Positions 28,408 to 36,244 of a stretch of 64,000 bases of DNA are shown piece after piece. Numbering within the stretch: the first letter of the stretch is position 1; the number at the start of each line of letters is the position of its first letter. The notes beneath the pieces were generated by a model. The model did no database searches and was not told the DNA's origin. It saw only the letters and a list, made by a program, of their open reading frames with translations. Made by a program: the position numbers and the translations under genes. Origin of the DNA: Laspinema olomoucense D3b (GTDB lineage Bacteria > Cyanobacteriota > Cyanobacteriia > Cyanobacteriales > Laspinemataceae); the NCBI RefSeq assembly GCF_025370785.1, contig NZ_JAMXFA010000004.1:173957-237956 (forward strand), read 5' to 3'.

Positions 28408-28461
28408 TTAGCCCGCGCAGGCGGGCTTTGTCCGTATAGTCCCACCCTTTAGGGTGCGGAT
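28408..28461 (+). repeat. Interspersed double-hairpin repeat, family A, copy 3
   Basis: Begins CTTAGCCCGCGCAGGCGGGC, then the spacer TTTGTCCGTATAGTCCC, then the ACCCTTTAGGGTGCGG hairpin. Placed between the convergent recQ-like gene and the stress-protein gene. Nearly identical to copy 4 at 32368-32423. Confidence 0.88.
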
Positions 28462-28546
28462 TTCTATAGCACAAAAACCCCCAAAAATCTCGGATCAGAG
28501 GGCAACCCACCCCGAGGTTTTTGGGAAGTTTTTGCATAGGAAGGTA

Positions 28547-29254
28547 TTAGGGAATTCTGGGATTTGGAAAAGAATTTGGACCTGTTAAAGAGGGGTGATT
28601 GGGAAGATTAACTGGAGGAGTTGCAGGCATTGCAGCAGGATTGACGAGGGGTTCGCCAGGAAGACGATAAATTCCCCATTCTTGGATGCCTCTTCCGGTT
28701 AGAATTTCTTCGGCCCGTTCTATTTCATAAACTGAACCTTCAACGATTAGTAAATAGTGGCCTTGGGAGAGGCGATTGTTATAGATTGTGGCTCGTTCGT
28801 CGGGGATACCTAAACCGGCTAATGCTCCAACTAAACCGCCTGTAGCAGCCCCGAGTGCACCCCCGGCTAGGGTATTCAGCAGGATGGTTGCCACCGTCCC
28901 TCCGGCGAGTACAGGGCCAATTCCGGGAAGGGATAAGGCGGCTAGGGCTTGCAACAAGCCGATAAAGCCTCCCACGGTTCCCCCGGCTACGGCACCCGTC
29001 GCAGCCCCGTCCCCGGCTAGGGTTCCGGTGGCCTCGGTGGTATGCACAGGGGGTGCGGGGCTGGCGGCATCTCCCATTGTGAGGTGAGAATTCATATTTG
29101 CCTCTCCTATATTCCGAGAACGGGGGAGGTCCGGGGCAATAAGTGAGAGGTTGTTGAGGGGAAAGCCTGCTTGTCGAAGTTGGTAAAAAGCGGCTTCCGC
29201 ATCTTCATAACGATCGAAGACGCCTACGGCACGTCTAAGTTCATCTACAATCAT
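28547..29254 (-). CDS. Glycine-zipper stress protein, YflT-like domain (paralogue 1)
   Basis: 235 residues. The N-terminus (RRAVGVFDRYEDAEAAFYQLRQAGFPLNNLSLIA, ~7-40) is the general-stress YflT/GsmA-like fold. A long glycine/alanine-rich zipper follows (about 80-160: GAVAGGTVGGFIGLLQALA..., GGALGAATGGLVGALAGLGIP), then a C-terminal ferredoxin-like ISPVE-type part (YLLIVEGSVYEIERAEEILTGRGIQEWGIY) and a proline-rich tail. Glycine zippers often insert in membranes. The gene next upstream is a paralogue with the same order of parts, so this is a tandem duplication. Function unknown; stress response is inferred from the domain. Confidence 0.8.
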   Translation of the reverse strand: MIVDELRRAVGVFDRYEDAEAAFYQLRQAGFPLNNLSLIAPDLPRSRNIGEANMNSHLTMGDAASPAPPVHTTEATGTLAGDGAATGAVAGGTVGGFIGLLQALAALSLPGIGPVLAGGTVATILLNTLAGGALGAATGGLVGALAGLGIPDERATIYNNRLSQGHYLLIVEGSVYEIERAEEILTGRGIQEWGIYRLPGEPLVNPAAMPATPPVNLPNHPSLTGPNSFPNPRIP

Positions 29255-29363
29255 GATTGACCTCCATTGGATGTTTTGATGTTAAATATGGGTCAGTTTG
29301 CCGATCGCCACGCCGGATCTCCGACGGATTTTGATCGCACAACTGACCCCACGGAAAGGGAAG

Positions 29364-29942
29364 TTAGTCAGACAGGAGAGTGCTTCCCCGGGACGATCGC
29401 TCGTGGATTTCCCACTCTTGGATACCGCGAGCGTTTAAAATGCGACTGGCGAGGGCAATTTCGCGATCGCTGCCGGTGAGAATCAGCAGATAATCCCCCT
29501 TAACTACCCGTTCCCAATAGCGGTGAGCGCGATCGGTGGACATCCCATAAGCCATCAAACGACCCACGATACCCCCAGTCGCCGCACCGATCGCCCCTCC
29601 CGCTACCAGAACCGTCCCTAAAGTTGCCACTTCGACCCCAGCCAGGAGGATAGGTCCAATCCCCGAAAGTGCTAAGATGCTGAGGCTAACCAGCAACCCC
29701 AGAACCATCCCCAAACTTCCCCCGGTTAGAGCCCCGGCAAGTCCGGTTGCTTGCACTGGATTATCAAGGGTTGTTATTTCCTTTGGATTGGGGGTGAGCG
29801 TCCGAATCTGATTCCGTTTTCGGGCGATCGCTGAAATGTTTTTCATCGGAAAGCCTGCGGATTTTAGGTCGCACAGAGCGACTGCGGCTTTTTCCATACT
29901 GGGGAATAATCCAACCGCTCGTTTCTGTGGATTGAATACCAT
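29364..29942 (-). CDS. Glycine-zipper stress protein, YflT-like domain (paralogue 2)
   Basis: 192 residues. Same architecture as its downstream neighbour: KRAVGLFPSMEKAAVALCDLKSAGFPMKNISAIA (~7-40), a glycine-rich hydrophobic zipper (GALTGGSLGMVLGLLVSLSILALSGIGPILLAGV..., ~73-140) and a closing YLLILTGSDREIALASRILNARGIQEWEIH. It lacks the longer C-terminal tail of paralogue 1. Start ATG 29942. The 109-bp gap to paralogue 1 could hold a separate promoter or form part of one transcript. Function unknown. Confidence 0.8.
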   Translation of the reverse strand: MVFNPQKRAVGLFPSMEKAAVALCDLKSAGFPMKNISAIARKRNQIRTLTPNPKEITTLDNPVQATGLAGALTGGSLGMVLGLLVSLSILALSGIGPILLAGVEVATLGTVLVAGGAIGAATGGIVGRLMAYGMSTDRAHRYWERVVKGDYLLILTGSDREIALASRILNARGIQEWEIHERSSRGSTLLSD

Positions 29943-30180
29943 GCTTCCTCTCTTTACAATTTATTAAAATTGACGGGATTTTCCGGGAATTGCAGTAAAA
30001 TAAAACTGGTAAAAACTGTTTTATATCCTTCCTAGGATAGCCCAAATCTCTAAGAAAATCCCTCAGTCTTGAGAATGACCTTTTGCTCTATCCCTAGAAA
30101 GATAAAAGCTGCATCGCCTTCTCGACTAATGCAGCCTGATCCAATGGGTAAATCTCCCAATTTATGTGGATTTTTTTAAT

Positions 30181-30471
30181 TTAGCGGTTGGTTTCTTCCA
30201 CCGACTGCGGGGGTTGAGTTAGGCCCCAACGATTCAATAAATTAACCACGCCGATCGCCGCTACAACCCCAATACTCAGGCCAATAACGATTAAAATTAT
30301 ATAGAGTCGTTTAAAGGCTTCTTGTGTCGCCGAAGTGCCAGAAGTGGGGACATTTTTCCGGCTGTAGGGATTCCCAACTTCTGGATTACCAATGTCAACT
30401 CCATCGGCGGTAGGCGGGGGCAGTTCATGAGAGTTTAAAGGTGGAGGGGATGGATCGCTGGGTCGATTCAT
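30181..30471 (-). CDS. Small single-helix membrane protein, unknown function
   Basis: 96 residues: a proline-rich cytoplasmic N-terminus (MNRPSDPSPPPLNSHELPPP), a linker, and one membrane helix near the C-terminus (LYIILIVIGLSIGVVAAIGVV, ~56-76), then a short polar tail. No known domain is recognised. Base composition and codon use match its neighbours. ATG 30471 is the start. The 238-bp stretches on both sides (29943-30180 and 30472-30709) show nothing else. Confidence 0.6.
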   Translation of the reverse strand: MNRPSDPSPPPLNSHELPPPTADGVDIGNPEVGNPYSRKNVPTSGTSATQEAFKRLYIILIVIGLSIGVVAAIGVVNLLNRWGLTQPPQSVEETNR

Positions 30472-30715
30472 GATGTAATATTTATCAGCGTTTTTCTTAA
30501 TATAGCAGAATCACTAGATTCCCGGCTTGACGGGAAATGCTAGACTCTGTTCACGGGATGCCTAGAGTGAATAGAGGGAGATTCATAACTCTCTCGGGGA
30601 AGGGCGTCAATTAATCAAATCCTGGAAAATTAAACTTTGAACCCATCCGCTCAACTGCACCCCACCTGGTTTAAAATGAGGGGGATTCTCCTGCATTGAT
30701 TGACCCCCGGTGACC

Positions 30716-32308
30716 ATGAGTAGAGATTTATTTGCCCAAACTGCGATCGCCCAAATTCCCAAAATCCTCACCCTGTGCGATCGTAACCCCCACAGTCCCA
30801 CCTATGGCTGTTTTGATCGCAATTTTTGGCATTATAAAATTATTGATTTTCCCAGTGGAATGGCCCAAGAATTTGTTTGGCCCCTGGCTTTAGCCTACCA
30901 AACTAACTTACCAGATAACCCATTTTATCAGCAAACCGCTCTCCGAGATTGGGTAGAAGCGGGAATCCTTTATGCCGCTCATGCCGCTCATTCTGATGGC
31001 TCTTGTGATGATTATTTTCCCTACGAACGAGCCAGTGGTGCTGCTGCTTTTTCCCTGTTGGCTTGTTTAGAAAGTTACACCCTCCTCAATTTCAATAATT
31101 TTGAAATCCTGAAATTTTTTGAACATCGGGCTACTTGGTTAGCCAACCATCATGAAAGTGGTCAGCTTAGCAACCATCAAGCGTTAATTGCCTTATGTTT
31201 AGAACTGATTTCTCGTTTGTTAGAAACCAACCGCTGGGACCGGGCTAAAACTGAACGATTAGAACGGGTTTTATCCTGGCAAAGTTCCGAAGGGTGGTTC
31301 CAGGAATATGAAGGGTGTGACCCCGGTTATCATACCCTAACCATTGCTTGTTTAGCCCGATTTCATGAACTCTCTCCTGACCCGCGCCTCAAAGAATCAT
31401 TAATTAAAGCTGTAAAACTCGCGACTCAATTTATCCATCCTGATGGGTCTTATGGAGGAGAATATGCGAGTCGCAATACTTATAATTTTTTCCCGCATGG
31501 GTTTGAATGGGTGGGGAAATGGATGCCCGAAGCCTTAGCCATTAACGATTTATTTTTAAAAGGAATCGCCGCAGGTTTAGTTCCTTGTTATGCCGATGAC
31601 CATATTATCGGGCATCATACTTGGAGTTATTTATTAGCATGGCGAGACTTTGTAGAAAATCGCCTGGGTTTGCCTCCGCGTCCTTTGGGACAAGTTTGGT
31701 TAAAAGAGGCACAGTTATTAATAGACCGCCGAGACAAAACGGAGCTTTATTTAGCTTTAAATAAAGGAGGTGTTTTTAAACTTTTTAGGGATGGTAAGCT
31801 GGTGGCCTCTGATACTCAGTTTTCTCTTCAAGTTTCCCAAGGAAACCGGATAAAAAATGCGGTGGGACATTTAATTGACCGCTATGATTATCAAGTAGAA
31901 TCCGATGAAATTTTGATTCAAGGCCAATTGGGTTGGGCCAAGCAAAAACAAATGAACCCCGTGAATTTGTTGATTTTGCGAGTAGTCATGCTCACCGTAG
32001 GCCGATTTTTCCCGGATTTAATTCGGAAATTGTTACAAAAAATGCTGATTACTGGAAAGGAAAAAGCCCCGTTTAAATTTATCCGGCGCTTGCAGTGGCA
32101 AGATGGAAAATGGCAGATTATGGATGAATTAATGGCCGAGTCTTGGGGGAATGTTCAAGCGGTGGGAATGGGGGGAGACCAAACCTCAATTTATGTGGTG
32201 ATGAGTCGCACCTTTCAGGCGGGTCAATTGCAACCCTGGCGAGATTTGAGCGATCGCCTCCCCACCCTGACTCATCAAGAACCCCTCAAAGTTGAACGCC
32301 AGTTCTAG
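30716..32308 (+). CDS. Large conserved protein, possible alpha/alpha-toroid fold
   Basis: 530 residues from ATG 30716 (a GTG two codons upstream is an alternative). Not recognised by a specific name. Residues ~45-330 show repeated helix pairs and motifs typical of alpha/alpha-toroid carbohydrate-active proteins (DWVEAGILYAAHAAHSDGS, QSSEGWFQEYEGCDPGYHTL, HPDGSYGGEYASRNTYNFFP). Residues ~345-530 look beta-rich (LALNKGGVFKLFRDGKLVASD, QVSQGNRIKNAVGHLIDRYD), as in heparinase II/III-like lyases. No signal peptide. A role in polysaccharide handling is an inference from pattern only. Monocistronic; a family A repeat follows 60 bp downstream. Confidence 0.6.
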   Translation: MSRDLFAQTAIAQIPKILTLCDRNPHSPTYGCFDRNFWHYKIIDFPSGMAQEFVWPLALAYQTNLPDNPFYQQTALRDWVEAGILYAAHAAHSDGSCDDYFPYERASGAAAFSLLACLESYTLLNFNNFEILKFFEHRATWLANHHESGQLSNHQALIALCLELISRLLETNRWDRAKTERLERVLSWQSSEGWFQEYEGCDPGYHTLTIACLARFHELSPDPRLKESLIKAVKLATQFIHPDGSYGGEYASRNTYNFFPHGFEWVGKWMPEALAINDLFLKGIAAGLVPCYADDHIIGHHTWSYLLAWRDFVENRLGLPPRPLGQVWLKEAQLLIDRRDKTELYLALNKGGVFKLFRDGKLVASDTQFSLQVSQGNRIKNAVGHLIDRYDYQVESDEILIQGQLGWAKQKQMNPVNLLILRVVMLTVGRFFPDLIRKLLQKMLITGKEKAPFKFIRRLQWQDGKWQIMDELMAESWGNVQAVGMGGDQTSIYVVMSRTFQAGQLQPWRDLSDRLPTLTHQEPLKVERQF

Positions 32309-32367
32309 TTTCTGGTCCGTTGCTTCCATCTTATGCCAAATCCGGGTATAAAAACTCATTTTTATTT

Positions 32368-32423
32368 CTTAGCCCGCGCAGGCGGGCTTTGTCCGTATAG
32401 CCCCACCCTTTAGGGTGCGGGTT
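32368..32423 (+). repeat. Interspersed double-hairpin repeat, family A, copy 4
   Basis: CTTAGCCCGCGCAGGCGGGC at 32368, the spacer TTTGTCCGTATAGCCCC, then ACCCTTTAGGGTGCGGGTT. Between two co-oriented genes. Spacer and second hairpin match copy 3 almost exactly. Confidence 0.88.
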
Positions 32424-32523
32424 AAAGCAGTCTTATGCCAATTCTTAGACTGTCACAGTCTCCGTAAAACTCCGCTGCAAATTGTCGCCATACTAGAGGG
32501 AACAAACACAAACAAAACCTTTT

Positions 32524-33297
32524 ATGAGAGTTACATTTTTCGGTGGATTTTCCCTCGGCTTGGTCGTCATCTTACTGTTGGCCTTTGGAATTCTAAATTG
32601 GTTAAATGTGCCTGCGGGTAATTTTTTAGATTGGGTAATTGGCGGGGCCAGTTTTTTATGGTTAGTGGTGATTGTGACAGTCCCTTGGAATATCTATTTT
32701 CAAGCCAAGGAAGTGGTCGCCGATGCCGAACAATCCGAAGAAAAAAATATTCCCATTGAAGCCAAGCAGTTGGGATATGTGCAGCGGATTGCGAAGCGAT
32801 CGCTGTGGATTGCCATCGCCCTGCATATCATTTCTACCCTGGTTTTATATGGGTTAGCCGCTACGGGAATTAGTGCGGTGGGATATATTAGTTCGGTGGC
32901 GGCATTGCTGTTAACTGGGTTACGTCCGGTGATTCGGGCTTATGAATATATTGCAATGCGGTTAAGCATGATTAGCCGAGAGTTTAAGTATCCCCGAGAA
33001 GATGTCTTAGAACTGCGCGATCGCGTTTTAATTTTAGAGGAGAAAATTAAAGATATCTCCGATAGCTTAGATGAAAATAAAGAGGATTCCTGGGTTGCTA
33101 ATAAAAACCGACAAAGTGCGGCATTGCGCCAAGATTTAAGCCAAGTAGCTGCCTCCTTAGAAAGCTTACGCGCAAGCAATCAGGCGGAACATAATGCCCT
33201 GAAGAAAGAGGCACAGAATGCGATCGCTCAATTAACCACCGATGGACAATTCCTCGATCATGTTCGAGAAATCATTCGCTTTTTCAAAACCGCTTAA
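32524..33297 (+). CDS. Membrane protein with C-terminal coiled coil, unknown function
   Basis: 257 residues. Four hydrophobic helices: residues ~4-25, ~37-58 (WVIGGASFLWLVVIVTVPWNI), ~95-116 and ~118-140 (SAVGYISSVAALLLTGLRPVI). The C-terminal half is a long coiled coil (EDVLELRDRVLILEEKIKDIS..., DLSQVAASLESLRASNQAEHN..., ~160-245). No catalytic motif is seen. It probably oligomerises at the membrane. Start ATG 32524. A clear terminator follows 25 bp after the stop, so it is monocistronic. Confidence 0.7.
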   Translation: MRVTFFGGFSLGLVVILLLAFGILNWLNVPAGNFLDWVIGGASFLWLVVIVTVPWNIYFQAKEVVADAEQSEEKNIPIEAKQLGYVQRIAKRSLWIAIALHIISTLVLYGLAATGISAVGYISSVAALLLTGLRPVIRAYEYIAMRLSMISREFKYPREDVLELRDRVLILEEKIKDISDSLDENKEDSWVANKNRQSAALRQDLSQVAASLESLRASNQAEHNALKKEAQNAIAQLTTDGQFLDHVREIIRFFKTA

Positions 33298-33325
33298 CTG
33301 CAATAATACCGCAGTTCTTTCAACC

Positions 33326-33349
33326 CCCCGAGTCAACTCGGGGTTTTTC
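33326..33349 (+). terminator. Rho-independent terminator
   Basis: CCCCGAG (33326-33332), loop TCAA, CTCGGGG (33337-33343), then TTTTTCT. Ends the coiled-coil membrane protein gene. Confidence 0.85.
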
Positions 33350-33453
33350 TGCTGCGAAAAATCTATCTAAAGATATGTTCAACTCCCTTTACAATTCACC
33401 TTCCGATAGAGTGACAGCGGCAAATATATCTGTTATTTTCCAAATAATCGAGT

Positions 33454-34311
33454 TTGGAAACAGCAGTGACACGACAACTATTTCGGCTATTAATTGGATT
33501 TGTGATTGGGCTAGTGGGAGTCTTGAGTTACTGCACAACGCAAGTGGAAAACCCCATTACTGGAGAACAGCAACGCATCCGATTATCTCCCACCGAAGAG
33601 GTGCAACTCGGATTGCAAACCCGAGGACAACTGGCAGAACAATTTGGGGGCTTATACCCCGATGCAGCAGTTCAGGAGGCAGTTCAGCGCGTGGGTCAGC
33701 GAATTGTCCAACAATCCGTTGTATCTCAATCAGAATATCCCTTTGAATTTCATGTGCTTGAGGATTCCCAAACGGTGAATGCATTTGCACTCCCCGGGGG
33801 CCAAATTTTTATTACCAATGGGTTAATGCAACGCCTGAATTCCCAAGCGCAACTTGCGGGAATTTTAGGTCATGAAATTGGTCACGTGGTGGCGCGACAT
33901 GGTGCAGAACATTTAGCCAAACGAGAACTCGGTTCTACCCTAGTTACGGCAGTGGGAATTGCCACCACCGACGACCAAGGAGGAGGGCAACAAACCGCCG
34001 CGATCGCCCGAGTTGCTAATGAAATGATTGCTTTGCGATATGGACGTGAGGCGGAACTAGAAAGCGATCGCCTCGGGGTGCAGTTCATGGCACAAGCGGG
34101 TTATGACCCCAGAGCAATGATTCAAGTAATGGAAATCCTCGGTTCCGCCCAATCCGGTTCCCGTTCCCCAGAATTTGTGAGTACACACCCCAATCCCGAA
34201 AACCGAATTCAACGTTTAGAAGAGGCGATCGCAGAAGACTTTCCCAATGGAATTCCGCCTCAATTAGAAAGTGTACTTCCCCACTTAACTCCCGTGGCGC
34301 TTTGGCCCTAG
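33454..34311 (+). CDS. M48-family zinc metalloprotease (BepA/LoiP-like)
   Basis: 285 residues. Zinc protease of the M48 family, envelope-located. The N-terminus holds a signal-like hydrophobic stretch (LFRLLIGFVIGLVGVLSYC, ~9-27); the Cys could be lipidated, although the residue before it (Tyr) is not standard. The catalytic helix GILGHEIGHVVARHG (HExxH at ~138-142) and the third ligand in EAELESDRLGVQFMAQAGYDP are intact, and a late STHPNPENRIQRL motif (family SxHPxxxxRI) is present. Likely acts in outer-membrane protein quality control. Start TTG 33454 or GTG 33466 (VTRQLF); neither has a strong ribosome binding site. Confidence 0.9.
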   Translation: METAVTRQLFRLLIGFVIGLVGVLSYCTTQVENPITGEQQRIRLSPTEEVQLGLQTRGQLAEQFGGLYPDAAVQEAVQRVGQRIVQQSVVSQSEYPFEFHVLEDSQTVNAFALPGGQIFITNGLMQRLNSQAQLAGILGHEIGHVVARHGAEHLAKRELGSTLVTAVGIATTDDQGGGQQTAAIARVANEMIALRYGREAELESDRLGVQFMAQAGYDPRAMIQVMEILGSAQSGSRSPEFVSTHPNPENRIQRLEEAIAEDFPNGIPPQLESVLPHLTPVALWP

Positions 34312-34377
34312 AGTTGGGCTTTCTGGATGGCAAAGTGCTAAAATAATCCCTATTTAGTTCCTTCTCTATTCTCTGAA

Positions 34378-36213
34378 TTACTGATATCCAGCCGCTTGGA
34401 GAGTAAACAATTTGGCATAGCGTCCTTCTGCTTGCATTAACTCCTCATGAGTGCCCTTTTCTATTAGTTCCCCGGCTTCTAAAACAATAATGGTATCGGC
34501 CATACGAACGGTGGAAAATCGATGAGAAATCAATAATACCATGCGGTCTTGTGCCAAGCGGCGAAACCGTTCAAAGATTTCAAATTCCGCTTCCGCATCC
34601 ATTGCCGAGGTGGGTTCGTCTAGGACTAAAATATCCGCTTTGATTCGCATAAAAGCCCGGGAAAGGCCGATTTTTTGCCATTGTCCTCCGGAAAGTTCAG
34701 TTCCCGATTTAAACCAGCGTCCCAGTTGGGTATAAAATCCCTGGGGGAGAGTGGCGATGAAGGGTTCCGCCATGCCTTTTTCGGCGGCAGTTTTCCAGCG
34801 TGTTTCATCTTCTAAGCTGTCAACATCGCCCACCCCAATATTCTCGCCGACGAGGAATTGGTAGCGCACAAAATCTTGGAAAATGACGCCGATGCGTTGT
34901 CGTAAGTGGTTAATATCCCATTGGCGTAAGTCTAATCCGTCGAGAAAAATTTGACCGGAGGAGGGTTCGTAGAGGCGGGTGAGGAGTTTGATTAGGGTGG
35001 TTTTTCCGGACCCATTTTTGCCGACTAAGGCGAGTTTTTCTCCAGGTTTTAAATGAAAAGTGATATCGCTTAAGGCAGGTTGGGTGGCGTCGGGATAGGT
35101 AAAGGAAACGTTTTGGAATCGGACGCCATCTTGAGGAATGGGTCCTCGGTTGGCACTCCCTTCTGCCTGGGGTATCTCTTGTTCTAAAAATTCATACAAG
35201 TTGGACAAATAGAGGTTATCTTCATACATTCCCCCGATCGCACTCAGGGTCGCGGAAAAGCTGGATTGTCCCTGGCGAAATACCATTAAATACATGGTCA
35301 TATCTCCTAGGGTGATGCTTCCGGAGATGGCAGCGATCGCAATCCAGGCGTAGGTTCCATAAAATGCCAAGCTACTGAGTAACCCCAGTACATATCCCCA
35401 AAATCCTCGCCGGAGGGTCAAATTTCGGTCTTCCTGATACAAGCGATGAAAGATATTCCGATACCGATTCAGAAAAACGGGTCCAAGTTGATACAGTTGT
35501 ACCTCTTTGGCGTAATCTTCCCGCGCAATCAGGGTTTCTAGGTAAATTTGTTCGCGGGTTTCTGGCGATCGCCTTTTAAAAACCCGAAAAGCAGCACCGG
35601 CAAACTTTGTTTCCGCTAAAAACGGCGGAATTGCGGCGATCGCCAGTACCACAACCACCCATCCCGAAAACTGCAACAACAATCCACTATATGCCACCAA
35701 TCCCAAACTCTCTTGCACTAACCCAAAGGTGCGATTCACAAAACTCAGGGGACGACTCGATGCCTCTCGTCTGGCGCGAGTCATTTTGTCATACACCTCA
35801 GAATCTTCAAAATGAGACAGGGAAAGGGTCAGCGCTTTTTCTAAAATCAGTTCATTAACAGTTTGTCCCAGGAGGACACGCAACAAGGATTGACAGACAC
35901 TCAACCCGCGCTGACAAAGGGTCAACATCATCACGGCGATCGCCTCGAATCCCACATACATGAGTGCCGTTTGGGGTCCCGTTCCCGATTCAGCGGCGAC
36001 GACGACACTATCGATAATTAACTTCCCCAAATAGGCAATTCCTGCGGGTAATACCCCCGCCATTCCCGTGAGAAAAGCTACAATTGCGGTTAAAATTGGG
36101 CTAGTTTTCCAGACTAATTGCACCGCTCTTTTGCTATACTTAAAAGCGGATAAACTAGAGCGGAAACTTGGCCTAATCTGACTGAATACATTCTCGCGAT
36201 CGCGCCTTCTCAT
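34378..36213 (-). CDS. ABC transporter, fused permease/ATPase (exporter type)
   Basis: 611 residues. The transmembrane domain (about 1-335) has six hydrophobic segments, the first near 38-65 (ILTAIVAFLTGMAGVLPAGIAYLG). The ATPase domain (about 350-605) has Walker A GKNGSGKTT (~395), Q-loop VIFQDFVRY, signature LSGGQWQKIGLSRAF (~505), Walker B ADILVLDEPTSAMDAEAEFE and the H-loop ISHRFSTVR. It works as a homodimer or with an unlinked half. Substrate not determinable from sequence; MsbA-like lipid or peptide export is typical of the class. Start ATG 36213. Its neighbour, the exoprotein gene, is on the same strand 31 bp upstream; export of that TPS exoprotein by this ABC transporter is not expected. 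Confidence 0.93.
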   Translation of the reverse strand: MRRRDRENVFSQIRPSFRSSLSAFKYSKRAVQLVWKTSPILTAIVAFLTGMAGVLPAGIAYLGKLIIDSVVVAAESGTGPQTALMYVGFEAIAVMMLTLCQRGLSVCQSLLRVLLGQTVNELILEKALTLSLSHFEDSEVYDKMTRARREASSRPLSFVNRTFGLVQESLGLVAYSGLLLQFSGWVVVVLAIAAIPPFLAETKFAGAAFRVFKRRSPETREQIYLETLIAREDYAKEVQLYQLGPVFLNRYRNIFHRLYQEDRNLTLRRGFWGYVLGLLSSLAFYGTYAWIAIAAISGSITLGDMTMYLMVFRQGQSSFSATLSAIGGMYEDNLYLSNLYEFLEQEIPQAEGSANRGPIPQDGVRFQNVSFTYPDATQPALSDITFHLKPGEKLALVGKNGSGKTTLIKLLTRLYEPSSGQIFLDGLDLRQWDINHLRQRIGVIFQDFVRYQFLVGENIGVGDVDSLEDETRWKTAAEKGMAEPFIATLPQGFYTQLGRWFKSGTELSGGQWQKIGLSRAFMRIKADILVLDEPTSAMDAEAEFEIFERFRRLAQDRMVLLISHRFSTVRMADTIIVLEAGELIEKGTHEELMQAEGRYAKLFTLQAAGYQ

Positions 36214-36244
36214 CGTTTATCTCAATGCCTCTTTTTCATATTTT

